DNA from: Ampullaceana balthica
Taxonomy: Eukaryota; Mollusca; Gastropoda; Lymnaeidae
Assembly: GCA_944989445.1 (NCBI GenBank)
Contig: CALYLW010000503.1
Location: 546,501-610,500, forward strand
Length of the DNA stretch: 64,000 nt
Direction: 5' to 3'
Part shown: one piece after another, positions 52,101-63,539 of the stretch
Layout of the letters: each line of letters begins with the position of its first letter
Position numbering within the stretch: position 1 is the first letter of the stretch
Notes under the pieces: model-generated
What the model was told of the DNA's origin: nothing
Seen by the model: the letters and a program-made list of their open reading frames with translations, nothing else
Database searches by the model: none
Made by a program: the position numbers and the translations under genes

Positions 52101-52246
52101 TTTTAAAAATATAATTTTGCTAATGGAGACGTTCTTGTGTAGTGGGTAGCTCGTTTGCTAATATGGAGATCACGGGAAATTCCAAAAGGAAAAAAAAAGC
52201 AAGAGTGTAACAGGGTGTTGGGTGGTGTAAAACTTTTAGAGACACT
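49126..52246. other. Unannotated AT-rich sequence
   Basis: 49320-49440 and 49665-49800 contain C- or G-runs and repeated 'ggagactttatttt' phrases that may be decayed MITEs. A partial tRNA-like segment (gtgtagtgggtagctcg) lies at 52137-52153. No genes recognised. Confidence 0.35.
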
Positions 52247-52330
52247 TAGGGGCAGTCCATAAATGACGTAACGCACCTTTAAAAAAAAGGGGGGGGGTAC
52301 ATTTGTGACGAGGGGGGGGGTGTTAAAAAC
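52247..52330 (+). mobile_element. MITE end, related to 9226 element
   Basis: Reads taggggcagtccataaatga then cgtaacgcac and G-runs. Same outer sequence as the element around 9226-13347. The other end was not found. Confidence 0.55.
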
Positions 52331-54326
52331 TGGGAAGTTTTGTGAATTGTAAAATTTGGCTCTGCCTTGTCAAAAGGTCGTTGATCCTTGGGCTGGTGCA
52401 TCTCTCACGTAACATTGCTCTAGGCCTCTACCCTTCCATTCTCAACCCCGCCATCCTTAGGGGGAAAAAAACACGTTAAAAAATCAAATGGTGGGTGTTA
52501 AATGACGCTGCTAAGGTTATTTATAGCTTCTTTTAAAAAAATATTTTTCAAAAAATCAACACCTTTTCCCACATGTCCCCCTTTCCCTCGCTATTGCCTC
52601 ATCTAATAGTTGTGACACACATCCTCTTATTACATTTACCAATCTGGGGGAAAGCTGGGGGAAAAGCTGGGGCGGTTATTTTAAGCACACGTCAAGATTC
52701 CTAAAGCTAAAAAACTCCATTGTCAGTTTTAAATTCGGCTTTGTCCGGTAACAATGACGCATGCCGAGAGCTTGAGTTGTTGAGTTCTGAGATATTTTGG
52801 GGGTTGAGTTAAGACATGAGACTGTTATGGAGACAGATAACAATCGGATTTAAAAAAACAACAACTCTGTTTCACATTACCAGACATTACCGGTGAGGGG
52901 TAAAGATGACCCCCCCCACCCCACCCCCTCCAACAAAAAACAAACAAACAACAACAACAAAACAATAACAACACGACCAAACAGTCATTGAACCGCATTC
53001 CCTTATTTAGTAACAATGACAAATTTATTGAATATGGAAATTTAAACATAAAATCTATCTCTTTTTGACACTTTTTGTGTGTCTGTATAAATTCATCATT
53101 ATTTTATGCGTAAACAAATTGCTTGTCTCGCCTCATCTTTTATACCGATCGTTTACTTTAAATCGGGATCGATGTTTATTCACTTGTCTTCATTTCCTCT
53201 AATCATTAACAAAACATTCATTTGAAAACTGTTAGAATATTTTTTTACCTCTTACTCTCGCTCACAAGTCATAAGACTTATTTAAGACAAGCAACAAGGC
53301 ACGTCCAAGGACGTTCGGTGGCATGTTGTAACTCCCCTCCAACAGCCGTCCCGACCGGCATACATATGCATCACGTCAAAAATACTATACATTATAGTTA
53401 AAATAAATAACTGGTAAAAACAGAACTTTTGACTATAAATCCCAATCGCTATCGATGACCGCACATAACATAGCCTTTTATTATAAAGGAGATGATGTAG
53501 TTGTTGAAGCGCGTATTTCAGCGTTTTAGGGGTAAATTAAAATGTTAAATTTGTCTGTTTAACAATTTTAAATTTTATTTATTGATATTGTAAACATGTA
53601 TCCCACGGGGTCACCTATCAACTGATGTGACGGATTCGCACGTGTATTTGACACGTTTTATTTTTGGTCTCAGTGTTTAATTTCTGGCTACCGGGAATTT
53701 ATGCGTATTGAAAAAAAGATTTAGAAATAATTAAATTCTTAAAATTTTATGTTTTTTCAGATCACTCAGATTGTTAAAAAGAAAAAAAAAGATTTATAAT
53801 GTTCTATTATAAATTAATTGTCAATGTATCTTCGTAGAAGATGTTTGAAATATACAACATGAAAATCATAGCCTTCTGGTCTCCTAGTTTTTTCGACAGC
53901 ACCGCTATTACACGAGCTGTGACTTAAGATAATTCAGCTCAGATCATCATGCGGTACGCGTTCCGGGAGAGCATTCATTTCACGAGACCCGCAGTGACAC
54001 ACAACTGTCAGGGCAAGAATGGCTCCCCGAGTCACTCTGGTCTATGTCATTACCAGTCAGTGATTGGTCGACCTGGGGAGGGGGGGGACAATTCAGCACA
54101 ACTGCCGCGAACAAGAGTTATCTTCCCCGCCCTTAACTTGAACTTATTTATTGTCCCAGAACATCAGTTAACGAGCTGACCCTTGACCTCTAGCCATTGT
54201 TACGTAATATCTAAAAAGTTGTCCTGGAACACCACTCTCACCACACGCCCCCCCCCTTAAATCCATCTCACTGACTGTACAGCCTTCTCTTTTATTTTGG
54301 ATGGAGGGAAAAGTGACCAACCAACT
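52331..54326. other. Unannotated sequence
   Basis: Short open frames only; a C-run near 52907-52930. Nothing recognised. Confidence 0.3.
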
Positions 54327-54470
54327 ATAAGGGGCCGTCCACAAATGACGCCACGCGATTTTGACCAATTTTTCACCCCCTACCCCTTCGTCACAAGTTG
54401 TCACAAAAAGTTAGACCCCCCTCCAATATGAAGTCACAAAGCTTTGCGCCCCCCCCCCATAAAAGCCATA
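54327..54470 (+). mobile_element. MITE end, related to 9226 element
   Basis: Reads aaggggccgtccacaaatga then cgccacgcgattttgacc and tcacaagttgtcacaaaaag. Shares both the outer end and the inner 'gtcacaa' phrases with the 9226 element. No right end seen. Confidence 0.6.
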
Positions 54471-54749
54471 TTTTCTATATGAAAATGAGCATGTTTCAAA
54501 TCACTCTCTTTTTGTCATTTAACTATGTTTTTAGTGTAAGTTTTCACTCTAATATCGTAACACGCGTGAATCCGTGTAAAACGCAATTTAATAAATTGTA
54601 CACAATCAAATATTTAAGTGGAACTTTTTTTTAAAGTTGTGCATTTTTATGTGACTACAAATAAGCCACTAACATTAGATTTGAAAATAACAAATTTTAA
54701 TAATTAATATTTGCGCATGGAACTGGAGAGCCGCATCTTGACATCGAAA

Positions 54750-54772
54750 GAGCCGCAGGTTGCCGACCACTG
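54750..54772 (-). mobile_element. hAT-like transposon terminus, one end
   Basis: Reverse-complemented it reads cagtggtcggcaacctgcgg, a Charlie/hAT-style end. The body would lie to the left, but no partner end was found. Confidence 0.5.
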
Positions 54773-54945
54773 CACTTGCCAGATTTAAGTAACATTTCAA
54801 TGTGATGTATAGATATTTTAAGAGTGAATTAGGGTTAGAGTTAGGGATTGGTTAGTTACAGGCAGATTACACTCTCCGCGTAATATGTTATATTTAGCTA
54901 TGGGCATGTAGTTAATTGAGGTGTATTATCCTTTGACCAGTGAGT

Positions 54946-56373
54946 GTTCGTTCGTCCGTCGATACGACGAGGACCACTCTAGTCATCCGAGGGTTTTCTG
55001 TGCGTGCGCAGATGGCTGATTAGGCCGATCCTTGCACGAAAGGTTCGGGAACAGAAGGGACAGGGGGCGAGTGCGACATCTCCTGGAGGGTTGACAGCAT
55101 GGGCCTTTCGGGCTTGCCTCTTCTTTTCTGCGGCGGTAATCCGGTTTGCCTCACATGACCTGGCACCTTCGTGGATGGAAGAGCGCCAGGTGGATCGGTC
55201 CATTGCAGCTCGTTCCCACGTGTCTGGATTTATGGCAAACGCTTTCATTGAGGCTTTCAGTGTGTCTTTGAAGCGTTTCTTTTGCCCACCGTGGGACCGC
55301 TGGCCATACTGGAGCTCACCATAAAAGATTCTCTTTGGCAGTCTCTCGTCTGGCATTCGGACAACGTGCCCTGCCCAGCGAAGCTGGGACTGCATCAGGA
55401 GGGTGAAGATGCTGGGGAGACCTGCCTTGGTCAGTACCACTGTGTCTGGAATTTTGTTCTGCCACTTTATGCCGAGAATCTTCCTGAGGCTTGTTATATG
55501 AAAGTGGTTCAGCTTTCTTGCATGGCGCTGATAAACAGTCCAAGTTTCACAAGCATAAAGCAGTGTGGGGAGCACCACTGCCCTGTACACTTTCAGCTTG
55601 GTCTGGATGGAAATGCCTCTTCTGATCCAGACATTAGGGTACAACCTGCCAAAAGTGGAGCTGGCTCTGGCAATTCTGACGTTCACTTCGTCATCGATGG
55701 TGACATTTTGAGACAGTGTGCTGCCTAGGTATGTGAACCGGTGCACTGTATTGAGTCTCTGGCCGTTGACAGTGATGTTGGGCTCTACGTATGGTCTTCC
55801 AGGCGCAGGCTGATGGAGGACCTCAGTCTTCTTGGTGTTGATTGACAGACCAAAGTTTGTGCAGGCACTGGAGAACAGGTTTACACTGCGTTGCATGTCG
55901 GCTTCTGAGACAGCGTTGAGGGCACAGTCATCAGCGAACAGCAGGTCTCTGATTATGTCTGTCATAACCTTGGTTTTTGCCTGGAGCCTCCGAAGGTTGA
56001 ACAGCTTGCCATCTGTGCGGTATTTCAGGTTGACACCAACATCCTCGTCTCTGAAGGCCTCTGTCAGCATGGCGGAAAACATGAGGCTAAACAGTGTTGG
56101 TGCCAGGACGCAGCCCTGCTTGACTCCGTTTGTGACTGGGAAAGGATCAGAAAACTCCCCGCTGTCCTGGACTCTGGCCTGCATGCCTTCATGGAATTGT
56201 TGCACCAAGACGATGAATTTCCTTGGGCAACCGTACTTCCGGTTGTTCAAAATGGCGGAACCTAAATTTCTCTGCTGTCATTAAAAGACAAAAATAATCA
56301 AGCGCTGGAGAAATATACAACATACAAATGTAAATTGAGGAAAATTAAAGATATGAAGGAACTGATCTTCAAA
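54946..56373 (-). mobile_element. LINE, 5'-truncated, with 13-bp target duplication
   Basis: ttgaccagtgagt is repeated exactly at 54933-54945 and 56374-56386. The 3' end on the minus strand reads aaccctcggatgactagagt, ggtcctcgtcgtatcgacgg, acgaacgaaca, with a small hairpin cgtcg/cgacg. Same superfamily as the fragment at 14334 but a different family. About 1.43 kb. Confidence 0.85.
54979..56250 (-). pseudogene. LINE polymerase, partial, with C2H2 finger
   Basis: 423 residues, uninterrupted. From the N-terminus: KYGCPRKFI, NGVKQGCVLAPTLFSLMF (41-58, motif B), LLFADDCAL (103-111, motif C with the catalytic Asp pair), FTYLGSTLSQ, VLPTLLYACETWT, SLRKILGIKWQNKIPD and LRWAGHVVRMPDERLPK. The final 27 residues form a classical zinc finger: C397, C400, H413, H417 (C-x2-C-x12-H-x3-H). 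Such LINEs copy their RNA at a nicked target. Motif A and the endonuclease are missing through 5' truncation, so this copy is inactive although the remaining frame is intact, which points to a recent insertion. The first residue is an internal TTG codon, not a true start. Open frames on the opposite strand are shadows. Confidence 0.9.
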
Positions 56374-56386
56374 TTGACCAGTGAGT

Positions 56387-58068
56387 ACCCTTGAACTCAA
56401 GACAAAGGCGGTACCCCTGTATAGTTGCTGCCACAAAGTGGCAGTAATGATAGAAACGACCACTTTGTTGTAAAATTACTGGAACAGGTCTGTACTTATT
56501 AACGTAGGCTACATTTGAGTTATGGTGAAACTTTAAAAAAACAACAAATAATATAAACAATCGTTATAAAAAGGAGGCAATCATTAAAATTAATGTGTCT
56601 AGACATTTACTTCATTGAATTTTATAGACAGCAATGACTGAAGCTGAAGGGTAGCATCAATAAACTCAATGGTTTGTGAACTCAGGGTAGTGGCCAAGGT
56701 CCTCAAGCTATTGTGCTCCCTTTAATGAAAACTGGCAGACCATAAGGGAAATTAAATTATGAAGGATCTAACATGTCAATAACTTTCTTTTGTTCACCGT
56801 TTAAGTGTGGAACGATGCAAAAATAAGTTCAGATAGAATAATCGGCCCCAAGTACCACCGCGCTCTTCCTTCTTCCATTGATACCTTTTAATTATGATCT
56901 CTTGATCAAAGGGACAATGGCAGCATTTCCTTTATTCTTATCAAAGTAACAAACTTTAAAAAATAAATATGTATAAATCACTGGGGGTTAGTAATTAGAA
57001 TATTTTACATAAAGTATACAAATGTGATATTTATTATTTTAAATTTAATTAGGAATATGTGCATGATATAATTTGATTATGTAGAGTTCAGGGGCGAAAC
57101 TAAAACAAGTTTAAGAGCATATCATCAAGGGGAAATTTGGCTGCGATAGATCCATTATCCAAGATCTGGAAAAAAAATACTGAAACTGAAGGATAAACGT
57201 GGTACCAAATTCAAAACCCTAATCTAACCACTAAAATTAAGCTACTTTAAAATATTTAGAAACCGATATATTACATTTGACCCATGTTTCCCATGACCCC
57301 TAGAGGTCCGAAAAGATGTCTAAACAACCTAGTGTTGACATTTCAGGCCCAGATTCCAAGAATTTGAAGCACTAACCCAGAATTCGATATTCCATAACTA
57401 TGATTTAACTACTAAGTCCAGATTCACTATTTGGCAAAAGCGTTACATATCCAAACTCCATTAATCTAAGTGAAGACGAGATTTCAACAACTCAACGTTT
57501 CTGTCACCTAATCCGCTTATAGATTCATGTAGATGTCATTATTCGTTATTTTAACTGCCTCTTAGTGACGCTGAAACCGGATTCCCCTGACTACTTTTAG
57601 CTGACTCAGAACTCCAGACTCCATGACTCCAACTCAGTCGCCCGGAAGTTCGCGGTTGTTCTCTCTGAATAGAACATCTGTGCATGGACACAGTGGGGAT
57701 GCCGTCGGTTTACAAATCAGTTAATTACCGCCGTGGTCTTCCATTCTAATCTGGACAGCACTGCTGGGATAAAGACGAGGAGCGTTCAAATCTATGCATT
57801 AATTTCACTGACCGCATTTGCATTAGCTGTGAGAAAGGGCTTGCAAGGGAGATGAGCTTTAACTGTAACGCCCATGGTGTCGAGGCTTCTTGGACAAAAG
57901 TTTTGTCTTAGAAGACACACCACAAGCCTTTGTGGTTCACTTACGTACGTCACTTTACAAGGTATACCTACAAAATTTGCATGTCGCTGTTGTATCAATG
58001 ATGAATACATCAGTTTATTTCTCCTATTCAGATAAAAATGCATGGGCGCTCATAAAATATAATAAATA
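56387..58068. other. Unannotated sequence
   Basis: No gene, array or transposon end recognised. Confidence 0.3.
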
Positions 58069-58318
58069 CTAGCGTATCACCCGTCAAAAATGACGGAAGT
58101 TTTCAAAATAAATACACATCAGATTAAAAAATAACGTAATACAGAACTTTCATTTATTTTATTTATTTTTATTTTATTCATTTATTATCATATTGAACAA
58201 TTTTATGCGGAACGTTCGAAAGGTGTTAGTTTTGGTGCAGTAATTTGGTGCGCTGCTTTCTAAAATTAGAAAAGCATTACATTACAACCATACAGATGAC
58301 GGGAATTATGTATATTGA
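58069..58318 (-). mobile_element. Short non-autonomous Helitron, family H
   Basis: On the minus strand it starts tcaatatacataattcccg (58318 down) and ends with the stem ccgtca-tttt-tgacgg, spacer gtgatacg, ctag at 58072-58069. It is preceded by A and followed by T, the expected A/T insertion site with no target duplication. The body shares tttctaaaattag and tgcagtaatttggt with the copies at 42.6-43.4 kb. 250 bp; no protein. Confidence 0.75.
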
Positions 58319-59055
58319 TTACATCACTGTTTGTGTTTTCGCTTGGTTAATTTACAAAGAACAATGTGTTGAAGGGCGACTAGCGATTTTTGAGTGATGC
58401 AACTGTAAAAATACAATTTACAAAATTCAAGGATATTTATGTTGTAATAATTTATATTACGTATTTAGAAAAGTAACTATCAACTCTAACTATCAATGCT
58501 CAGATCTTTTTTTAGTTCATCAAACCAAATATTTCGTATAAGTTGTTATTTTATCCTGAAAAAAAATATTTTTAAAAATACTACTCTTTTAATTAAAAGA
58601 GAGATATGTAAATTAAAATATAATAATAATAATAATGAAATACAGGAAGCAGATACTTGTCGTGTGAACTGCGCTTTATTCAGATGTTCGTTGCTTAACT
58701 GCTTCAAATAAAGTTAGTAAGTAACACAGAGTAAAACTACCGATAGTACTTTCGTTTAGCCAATTTGCGTAAAAGCCGAACTCTATAAATGGACCCACAA
58801 TAGTGATTTTAACATATAAAAAAAATCATGTAAGCCAACAATTTGTTACACTTTTTGTGGCAGAGGCGTATCAACGGCTTGGCATTGGGGCAGTTGCCAA
58901 GGGCGCCGGCCTGCGCCATTTCAAAAGGGCGCCGCAAAATCTCTAATTTTTTAATTTTATTTAAATAAATATTTCACTTTTATCCTTGCTATAAATAAGT
59001 GAATAGTTAATTATATTTAAATATATTTCATTTAAACCATCATACTATTTTTATT

Positions 59056-59262
59056 ATGTGTGTGGCCTTTGCGGGGCTTCTTATACAAATGCGCATAGTC
59101 TTAATTTTTCGAAACTATAAGGCATTTTACAATATTTTCTCCTGGTCAACTAGTAGATGGAAAAAAATATCCTCAGTCACTGAAATCAGCCTAAATAAGC
59201 ATACGGACGCAAGATTGTGTTCCAAAGCAAATGCTGTAAGTGCTGTATATGAGCAACTGTAG
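59056..59262 (+). pseudogene. hAT transposase central fragment
   Basis: The open frame includes FYNIFSWSTSRWKK, then KHTDARLCSKANAVSAVYEQ. This matches the order in ZMYM1-like hATs, in which a phenylalanine/serine-rich stretch is followed by LSDTRWSCRADAV. The normal Trp after 'TR' is replaced by Leu, and flanking reading frames are broken, so it is dead. Residues before about 25 are not recognisably transposase. It belongs to the outer element 58861-63063. Confidence 0.6.
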
Positions 59263-59673
59263 CAAATTATTTTAGTATTAATTGAAATGAAGGATATCCA
59301 CTTACTTTGTGTCGCATTATCTGTTGCTAAATCATTGAACTGTCAAATCAATAGTTACAAGTTAAGTTCATTGCGTTTATAACTATTTGGAATTTGATAT
59401 TGGAAAAAATAAACTAAGTAAATTTAGCACTACCACAAAAAAAAACAACTAAAAAAACGGGGTATTTATCGATCATCGTTGTTAATAAAATGAATGTTAA
59501 ATGACTTTGAAGATATAAGAAATAACGAAATCTCTAACATTTTTGCCAAAATTAAAGAAACGTGTATTAAAACGAAATTCTAGCCCTTTCAAAAAAGGAA
59601 AGCAAAACGAAATCGAATTCCAGGAGAGCATGCTGAAGATGAAGGACCTAACTTGGATTAATTCAATTTTTTA

Positions 59674-60137
59674 AATCCCTTATATTAACTTCGCGGCCGT
59701 CTCTGTCTGTCTCTCTGTCGTCATCTCATCATCTCATGGACGGGCGGAAAAAGAAAAGTCGAAAATGACCCACTTCCAGTGATCCGATCGAGCTGAAATT
59801 TGGCACACGGACCCGACTCACCTAACAATGCATTGTATCAAAATTTCAGATCGATCGATCGTACCGTAATTAAATTAATGCATTTTTAGTTTATCCTTAT
59901 ATGAGGTGTGTAATTCAAATTCACTGTTTGTTATTGTTTTTTTCTTCCACTTCCACGTGAGTTTGAGTTGACGCCGACCGTCGTGCCGACACCCCCTCAC
60001 ATCCCACCCCCATTTATTAAAGACAAGGGACATCACTCGGTGTCAGTCTGTAAATGTTTGAAAATAATAAATACTGTTAGTTATGTCTCATATATAGTAA
60101 CTTTGTTTTTACGGGTTTGTTTTATTTTAAATTTTTT
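59674..60137 (+). repeat. Family X repeat, copy 5, diverged
   Basis: Starts taaatcccttatattaactt, has aacccactt-type cacttccagtgatccg, gagctgaaatttggcacac, tcaaaatttcagatcgatcg and taattaaatta; ends near gtttttacgggtttg. The middle block differs from copies 3 and 4. Confidence 0.75.
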
Positions 60138-60157
60138 AATTATTTTTTTTTCGGTGT

Positions 60158-60560
60158 GTGTGTGTGTGTGCAATCATTGATTCAATAATGATGCAGCTAA
60201 AAGACAGATTTGTTTCTCTGAAAAATATAGCAGAAGACTTTAACTTTCTGACTGGCAAAGCGTTTCAATCTTTTGCAATGGCAGATTTAGAATCTAAAGC
60301 TGTTCTATTATCAGGCAAATATCCTGAAATAAATAAAAAGCACTTTATAATTAAAATAAAATGCTTGAAACACCAAATGATTTAACTATTGCAAAACAAA
60401 AAACCCGATGAAATGTTTCATTTAGATCTTCTAAATGTACTCGCTACATTGAAATTGCAAGAATCGTACCCGAATATCCAACGAGCTCTGAAAACATGCT
60501 TACAATGCCAACCACAGTAGCCACTGCTGAAAGGAGTTTCAGCTAACAAAAAATTATCAA
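60158..60560 (+). pseudogene. hAT transposase C-terminal fragment
   Basis: An open frame to 60385 reads IDSIMMQLKDRFVSLKNIAE then FNFLTGKAF. After a frame break the sequence 60470-60545 reads FPNIQRALKTCLTMPTTVAT followed by AERSFS and a stop. The 'P-T-V-A-T/S-AERSFS' block is the start of the hAT dimerisation domain. It belongs to the outer element. A stop directly after the motif and the frameshift make it non-functional. The first residues derive from a GT microsatellite. Confidence 0.75.
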
Positions 60561-61648
60561 AAATTTACTTGAGATTGACGTCAAGTCAACAACGCACATC
60601 ATCATCTCTAGGACATAGTAGTGGATCGGTGGAGTGTTACTTAAAATAACTTTTAATTGTGATTTTCTATCGTTATGCATGAAATAGTGAGTATGACACA
60701 TTGACACTATTGTTTTTATTTATAATACATGATACTTCAAATATTGCTGTAGTCTGTATTAACGCAACAGTATCCAGTTTTATCCACCATTTTATTTGGC
60801 ATTATTTAGTAAATAATAAACTGTAAATTAGTATTGTTCCTGTATTTTGCAATTTTTTATATTCAGGCTGTATGACTGTCACTGTCATCATGGGCGTAGG
60901 GAAGGGGGGAAGGGGGGCATTTGCCCCCCCCCCTACATTTGAGAAAAAATGTCATAAAAATGTCAGAAAGTTGTTACAATAAAACTGAACTAAATTTCCT
61001 GAAAGTTTATTATAGAAGACAGTTTACATTTATCAAACATAATAAACAATTATATCTGCAAGTATAACTGATTACATTACTGATTCTTCTAAATATTCCA
61101 GTTGTTTAACAATTTCTGTAACATTTTCAGCAAAAATCCGCAAGCTTTTATATTTATGTGATCATCTAGTTTCACATAGCAAAGGAACATTTAGAATAAG
61201 TTTTCTTTGCTGATTACTTTCTCGGAAAAACACTATAATTGACTTAATTGTTCCTATTGTGTTTCGTACAACATTCACATTATTTAAATCGTTCACAACA
61301 AGATTTAGTTTATGTGAACTGCAATGCACAAATTCTGCTTTTGGGTATTTTTTTTCGAATTATTGCTTGGACTCCTCCTTCTTTACCTGCCATTGTAGAA
61401 CATCCGTAGTATCCTTGAACAACAAGCTTTGTCATATTTAATCAAAATTCTAATGAATTAGTAATGATGGTTTATTATATTGTTTCTTGTCAACAAACAA
61501 CCGTTATTGGTACCATTACGCGTAAAGGCTATTAAATTCACTTTTTGTGGTGTTATTATTATTGTTTATTGTTAGCTAAACCTGACACTGAATAGGTGAG
61601 TAAAAATACGAATATATTTTTATTGTAAATTTTACTATTAGTCATCTA

Positions 61649-62095
61649 TTAGTCCAGGGCCGTTTTGTCGGGGCCGTTATTTCGGAGCCCATGGTCGGGG
61701 CCGTTTTGTCCGGGGCATTTTGTCGGTGAACCATACTCAGCACTACAAGAACCAATTGACAAACGATTACCAAGAACTTCATTTCCAGATTCAACACGAA
61801 ACTCTAACAGTTCATACAAATTACCAGAATTTGATTCTGTTCCACGAAGTGCTAAAACATGCATGCAGCAAAATAGGATTGTAGATATGGTGGGACCCAG
61901 TTTGTTGCGATTTTCTTGAATTTGTCTTCTAAATGATGAGTCCAACAGCTCATCTATAGAAACTGCTTTGGCTCCCAATAAAGCAAATAAAATTGCTTGC
62001 ATCTTCATGAGAGACTTTGTGCCATAATGTGCTTTGCAGATTGCTACGTGCATCTTCGTTGAAATCTTTATGTTTTGTACATGGTTTGATGACAA
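61649..62095 (-). pseudogene. hAT transposase DUF4371-like region, inner element
   Basis: 148 residues. The recognisable part is ISTILFCCMHVLALRGTESN followed by SGNLYELLEFRVESGNEVL. This is the 'ALRGH-x-x-x-x-GNF-x-LL-x-F/R-x-x-SGD' block that precedes the RNase H-like core in ZMYM1-like hAT transposases. The last 27 or so residues (from GSPTKCPGQNG) come from short ggggccgttttgtc repeats at 61654-61727, foreign to the family. So the protein is truncated by that insert. On the same strand 61200-61150 has LNVPLLCETR, the next expected block. Confidence 0.75.
61654..61727. repeat. Short repeat insert, ggggccgttttgtc units
   Basis: Four imperfect units: agggccgttttgtcg, gggccgttatttcgg, ggggccgttttgtc, cggggcattttgtcgg. 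It interrupts the inner hAT transposase frame. May be the end of a small transposon. Confidence 0.6.
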
Positions 62096-62214
62096 ATACC
62101 CACTGAACTCATAGAATTACTTTTTGCAGAAACAACACGCAATATTTGCAAAAGGCACCTATTAACATTTGCGAGTATACAAGCCACGGTGAATAGTCTG
62201 ATAACCATGCATAT

Positions 62215-62499
62215 CTAAAAACTAAAAACTCTGTTTCCCTCACCGTCAGCTCTAAAATCATAATTTTTATCAAGGGTCCAACAATCACGAGTCAGCTGCA
62301 ATTTCAACTTATTTGAAAGGTCGTATGTCCAGACATACCTTGCAATATCCAATTTAGGAAATGAATAAGTGTCAGCGACAATCAAATTAGGAACAGTTGC
62401 TTCAATTGTGTCTGGCTGATGAACTTGTACTGTTGTCCTCAATGTCAATGATATAAAGTCAGATGCTGCAGACGCCCCAAAATCTTCTAACAACGGCAT
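62215..62499 (-). pseudogene. N-terminal part of inner hAT transposase
   Basis: 94 residues, with IARYVWTYDLSNKLKLQLTR then CWTLDKNYDF. Position, strand and order put it upstream of the 62095-61649 fragment in the same transposase. The text 'CW...' is where the zinc-finger/TTF-type region of this hAT group would lie, but the motif is too worn to assign. A frame break of about 120 bp separates it from the next part. Confidence 0.45.
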
Positions 62500-63119
62500 T
62501 TCGGAATCTCGCGATCGGTCTACTTTTCGATTTCTTTTTAGCCTGTAAAAAAATTTCTCATATCCATCCTTGGTAATCCTTGAGTTTCTACACGTATATT
62601 ATTTCACAGCAAAATTAAATTTTCTCGTGAGAACTTAAGTTTTTAATTTATTAAATACATTAATAAATGTTGTATTTTAGCTATTACAGCACTAATTTGT
62701 AAGTCTTATTAATTTCTAAGGCTTTTTTCGACCTATATGTTATACTGAACTTGAATTTAATTGAAAATTGTACCTGTATGGCATTGTCAGTTAAAATAAA
62801 AAAGTGTTGTTTCCCCCCCCCCGGAAAAATTCCTAGCGACGCCCATGACTGTCATCATCATTTGTCCTTTGAGTTCCTTGTGGAACATAGGGCCTATATC
62901 AAAGCTCAAAGACTACGTAATTATTTTCATAAATATAATAAGAGAAATTCAATTATTTTTTTCTAGGAATTGAAAAAGAAGCCGCAAAGCTGAAACTTGT
63001 CAACTTATCAATGGCGCCAAAAATTAATTAGCCAAGGGCGCCAAAAACCCAGTTACGCCTCTGTTTTGTGGTTAAATATTTTACTAATGTTGTTGTGTAT
63101 CATGAAAAATATGAGATTA

Positions 63120-63539
63120 CTAGCTGACCCGCGGCGTAGCATGCGCCGCTAATGATTTAGTGACGGGTGAAGACTTCCTGAAAGATGCAGTTGTCAAAAT
63201 GGGGTGGGTTTGGGCAAACGAATGTGAGTGAATGAAAATAAGGAACTCTGGAGAGAACCGCGGCGTAGCTTACGCCGCAGACTTGCTCATCACAGAAAGT
63301 GCAAAGAACGGTTGTAAGAGTCCAGACACAAAAAAGCAGCACTAAGTAAATAAAAAATAGCGAGTAAACGTAACGACATGCACACTGAGGTTGTTGTTAC
63401 CCGCCTCCCATTTATTAACCGACGTTCACTCGCGTTGTTTTGATTTCTTCGTGCTGTAGTTTGTGTCCGTTCTTTCTCCACTCTCTTTGCACTCTGCATG
63501 AGCAAGTCTGCGGCGCAAGCTACGCCGCGGTGCGTCTAG
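63120..63539. mobile_element. Helitron-like piece with two outward 3' ends
   Basis: The left edge on the minus strand ends with the stem gcggcg/cgccgc, spacer gggtcag, ctag at 63123-63120, then T. The right edge on the plus strand ends with the same kind of stem, spacer ggtgcgt, ctag at 63536-63539, then T. A third copy of the stem, ccgcggcgtagcttacgccg at 63259-63278, pairs with the right edge over about 34 bp (to atgagcaagtctgcggcg at 63498). No coding frame of note. Confidence 0.55.

Larger units (their letters stand above)
60889..62847 (-). mobile_element. Second hAT transposon nested inside the first
   Basis: Ends catgggcgt on both sides, with an exact 8-bp target duplication actgtcat at 60881-60888 and 62848-62855. 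Long G/C-runs lie just inside each end. Transposase pieces run on the minus strand (62499-62215, 62095-61649, then an LCETR-bearing stretch near 61200-61150). 1959 bp; probably internally deleted because no ERSFS-type C-terminal block was seen. Confidence 0.9.
58861..63063 (+). mobile_element. hAT transposon hosting two later insertions
   Basis: Inverted ends cagaggcgta (perfect 10 bp) and an exact 8-bp target duplication ttttgtgg at 58853-58860 and 63064-63071. Subterminal gggcgcc repeats occur at both ends. Transposase pieces are on the plus strand at 59056-59262 and 60158-60560. Interrupted by family X (59674-60137) and by another hAT element (60889-62847). 4203 bp with insertions. Confidence 0.9.

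Noticed and set aside
54831..54862. Telomere-like ttaggg/gttagag words
   Set aside because: Only two or three scattered words, not an array.
55004..56284. Plus-strand open frames of 106-150 residues
   Set aside because: They lie opposite the LINE polymerase frame and show no motif; shadows of it.
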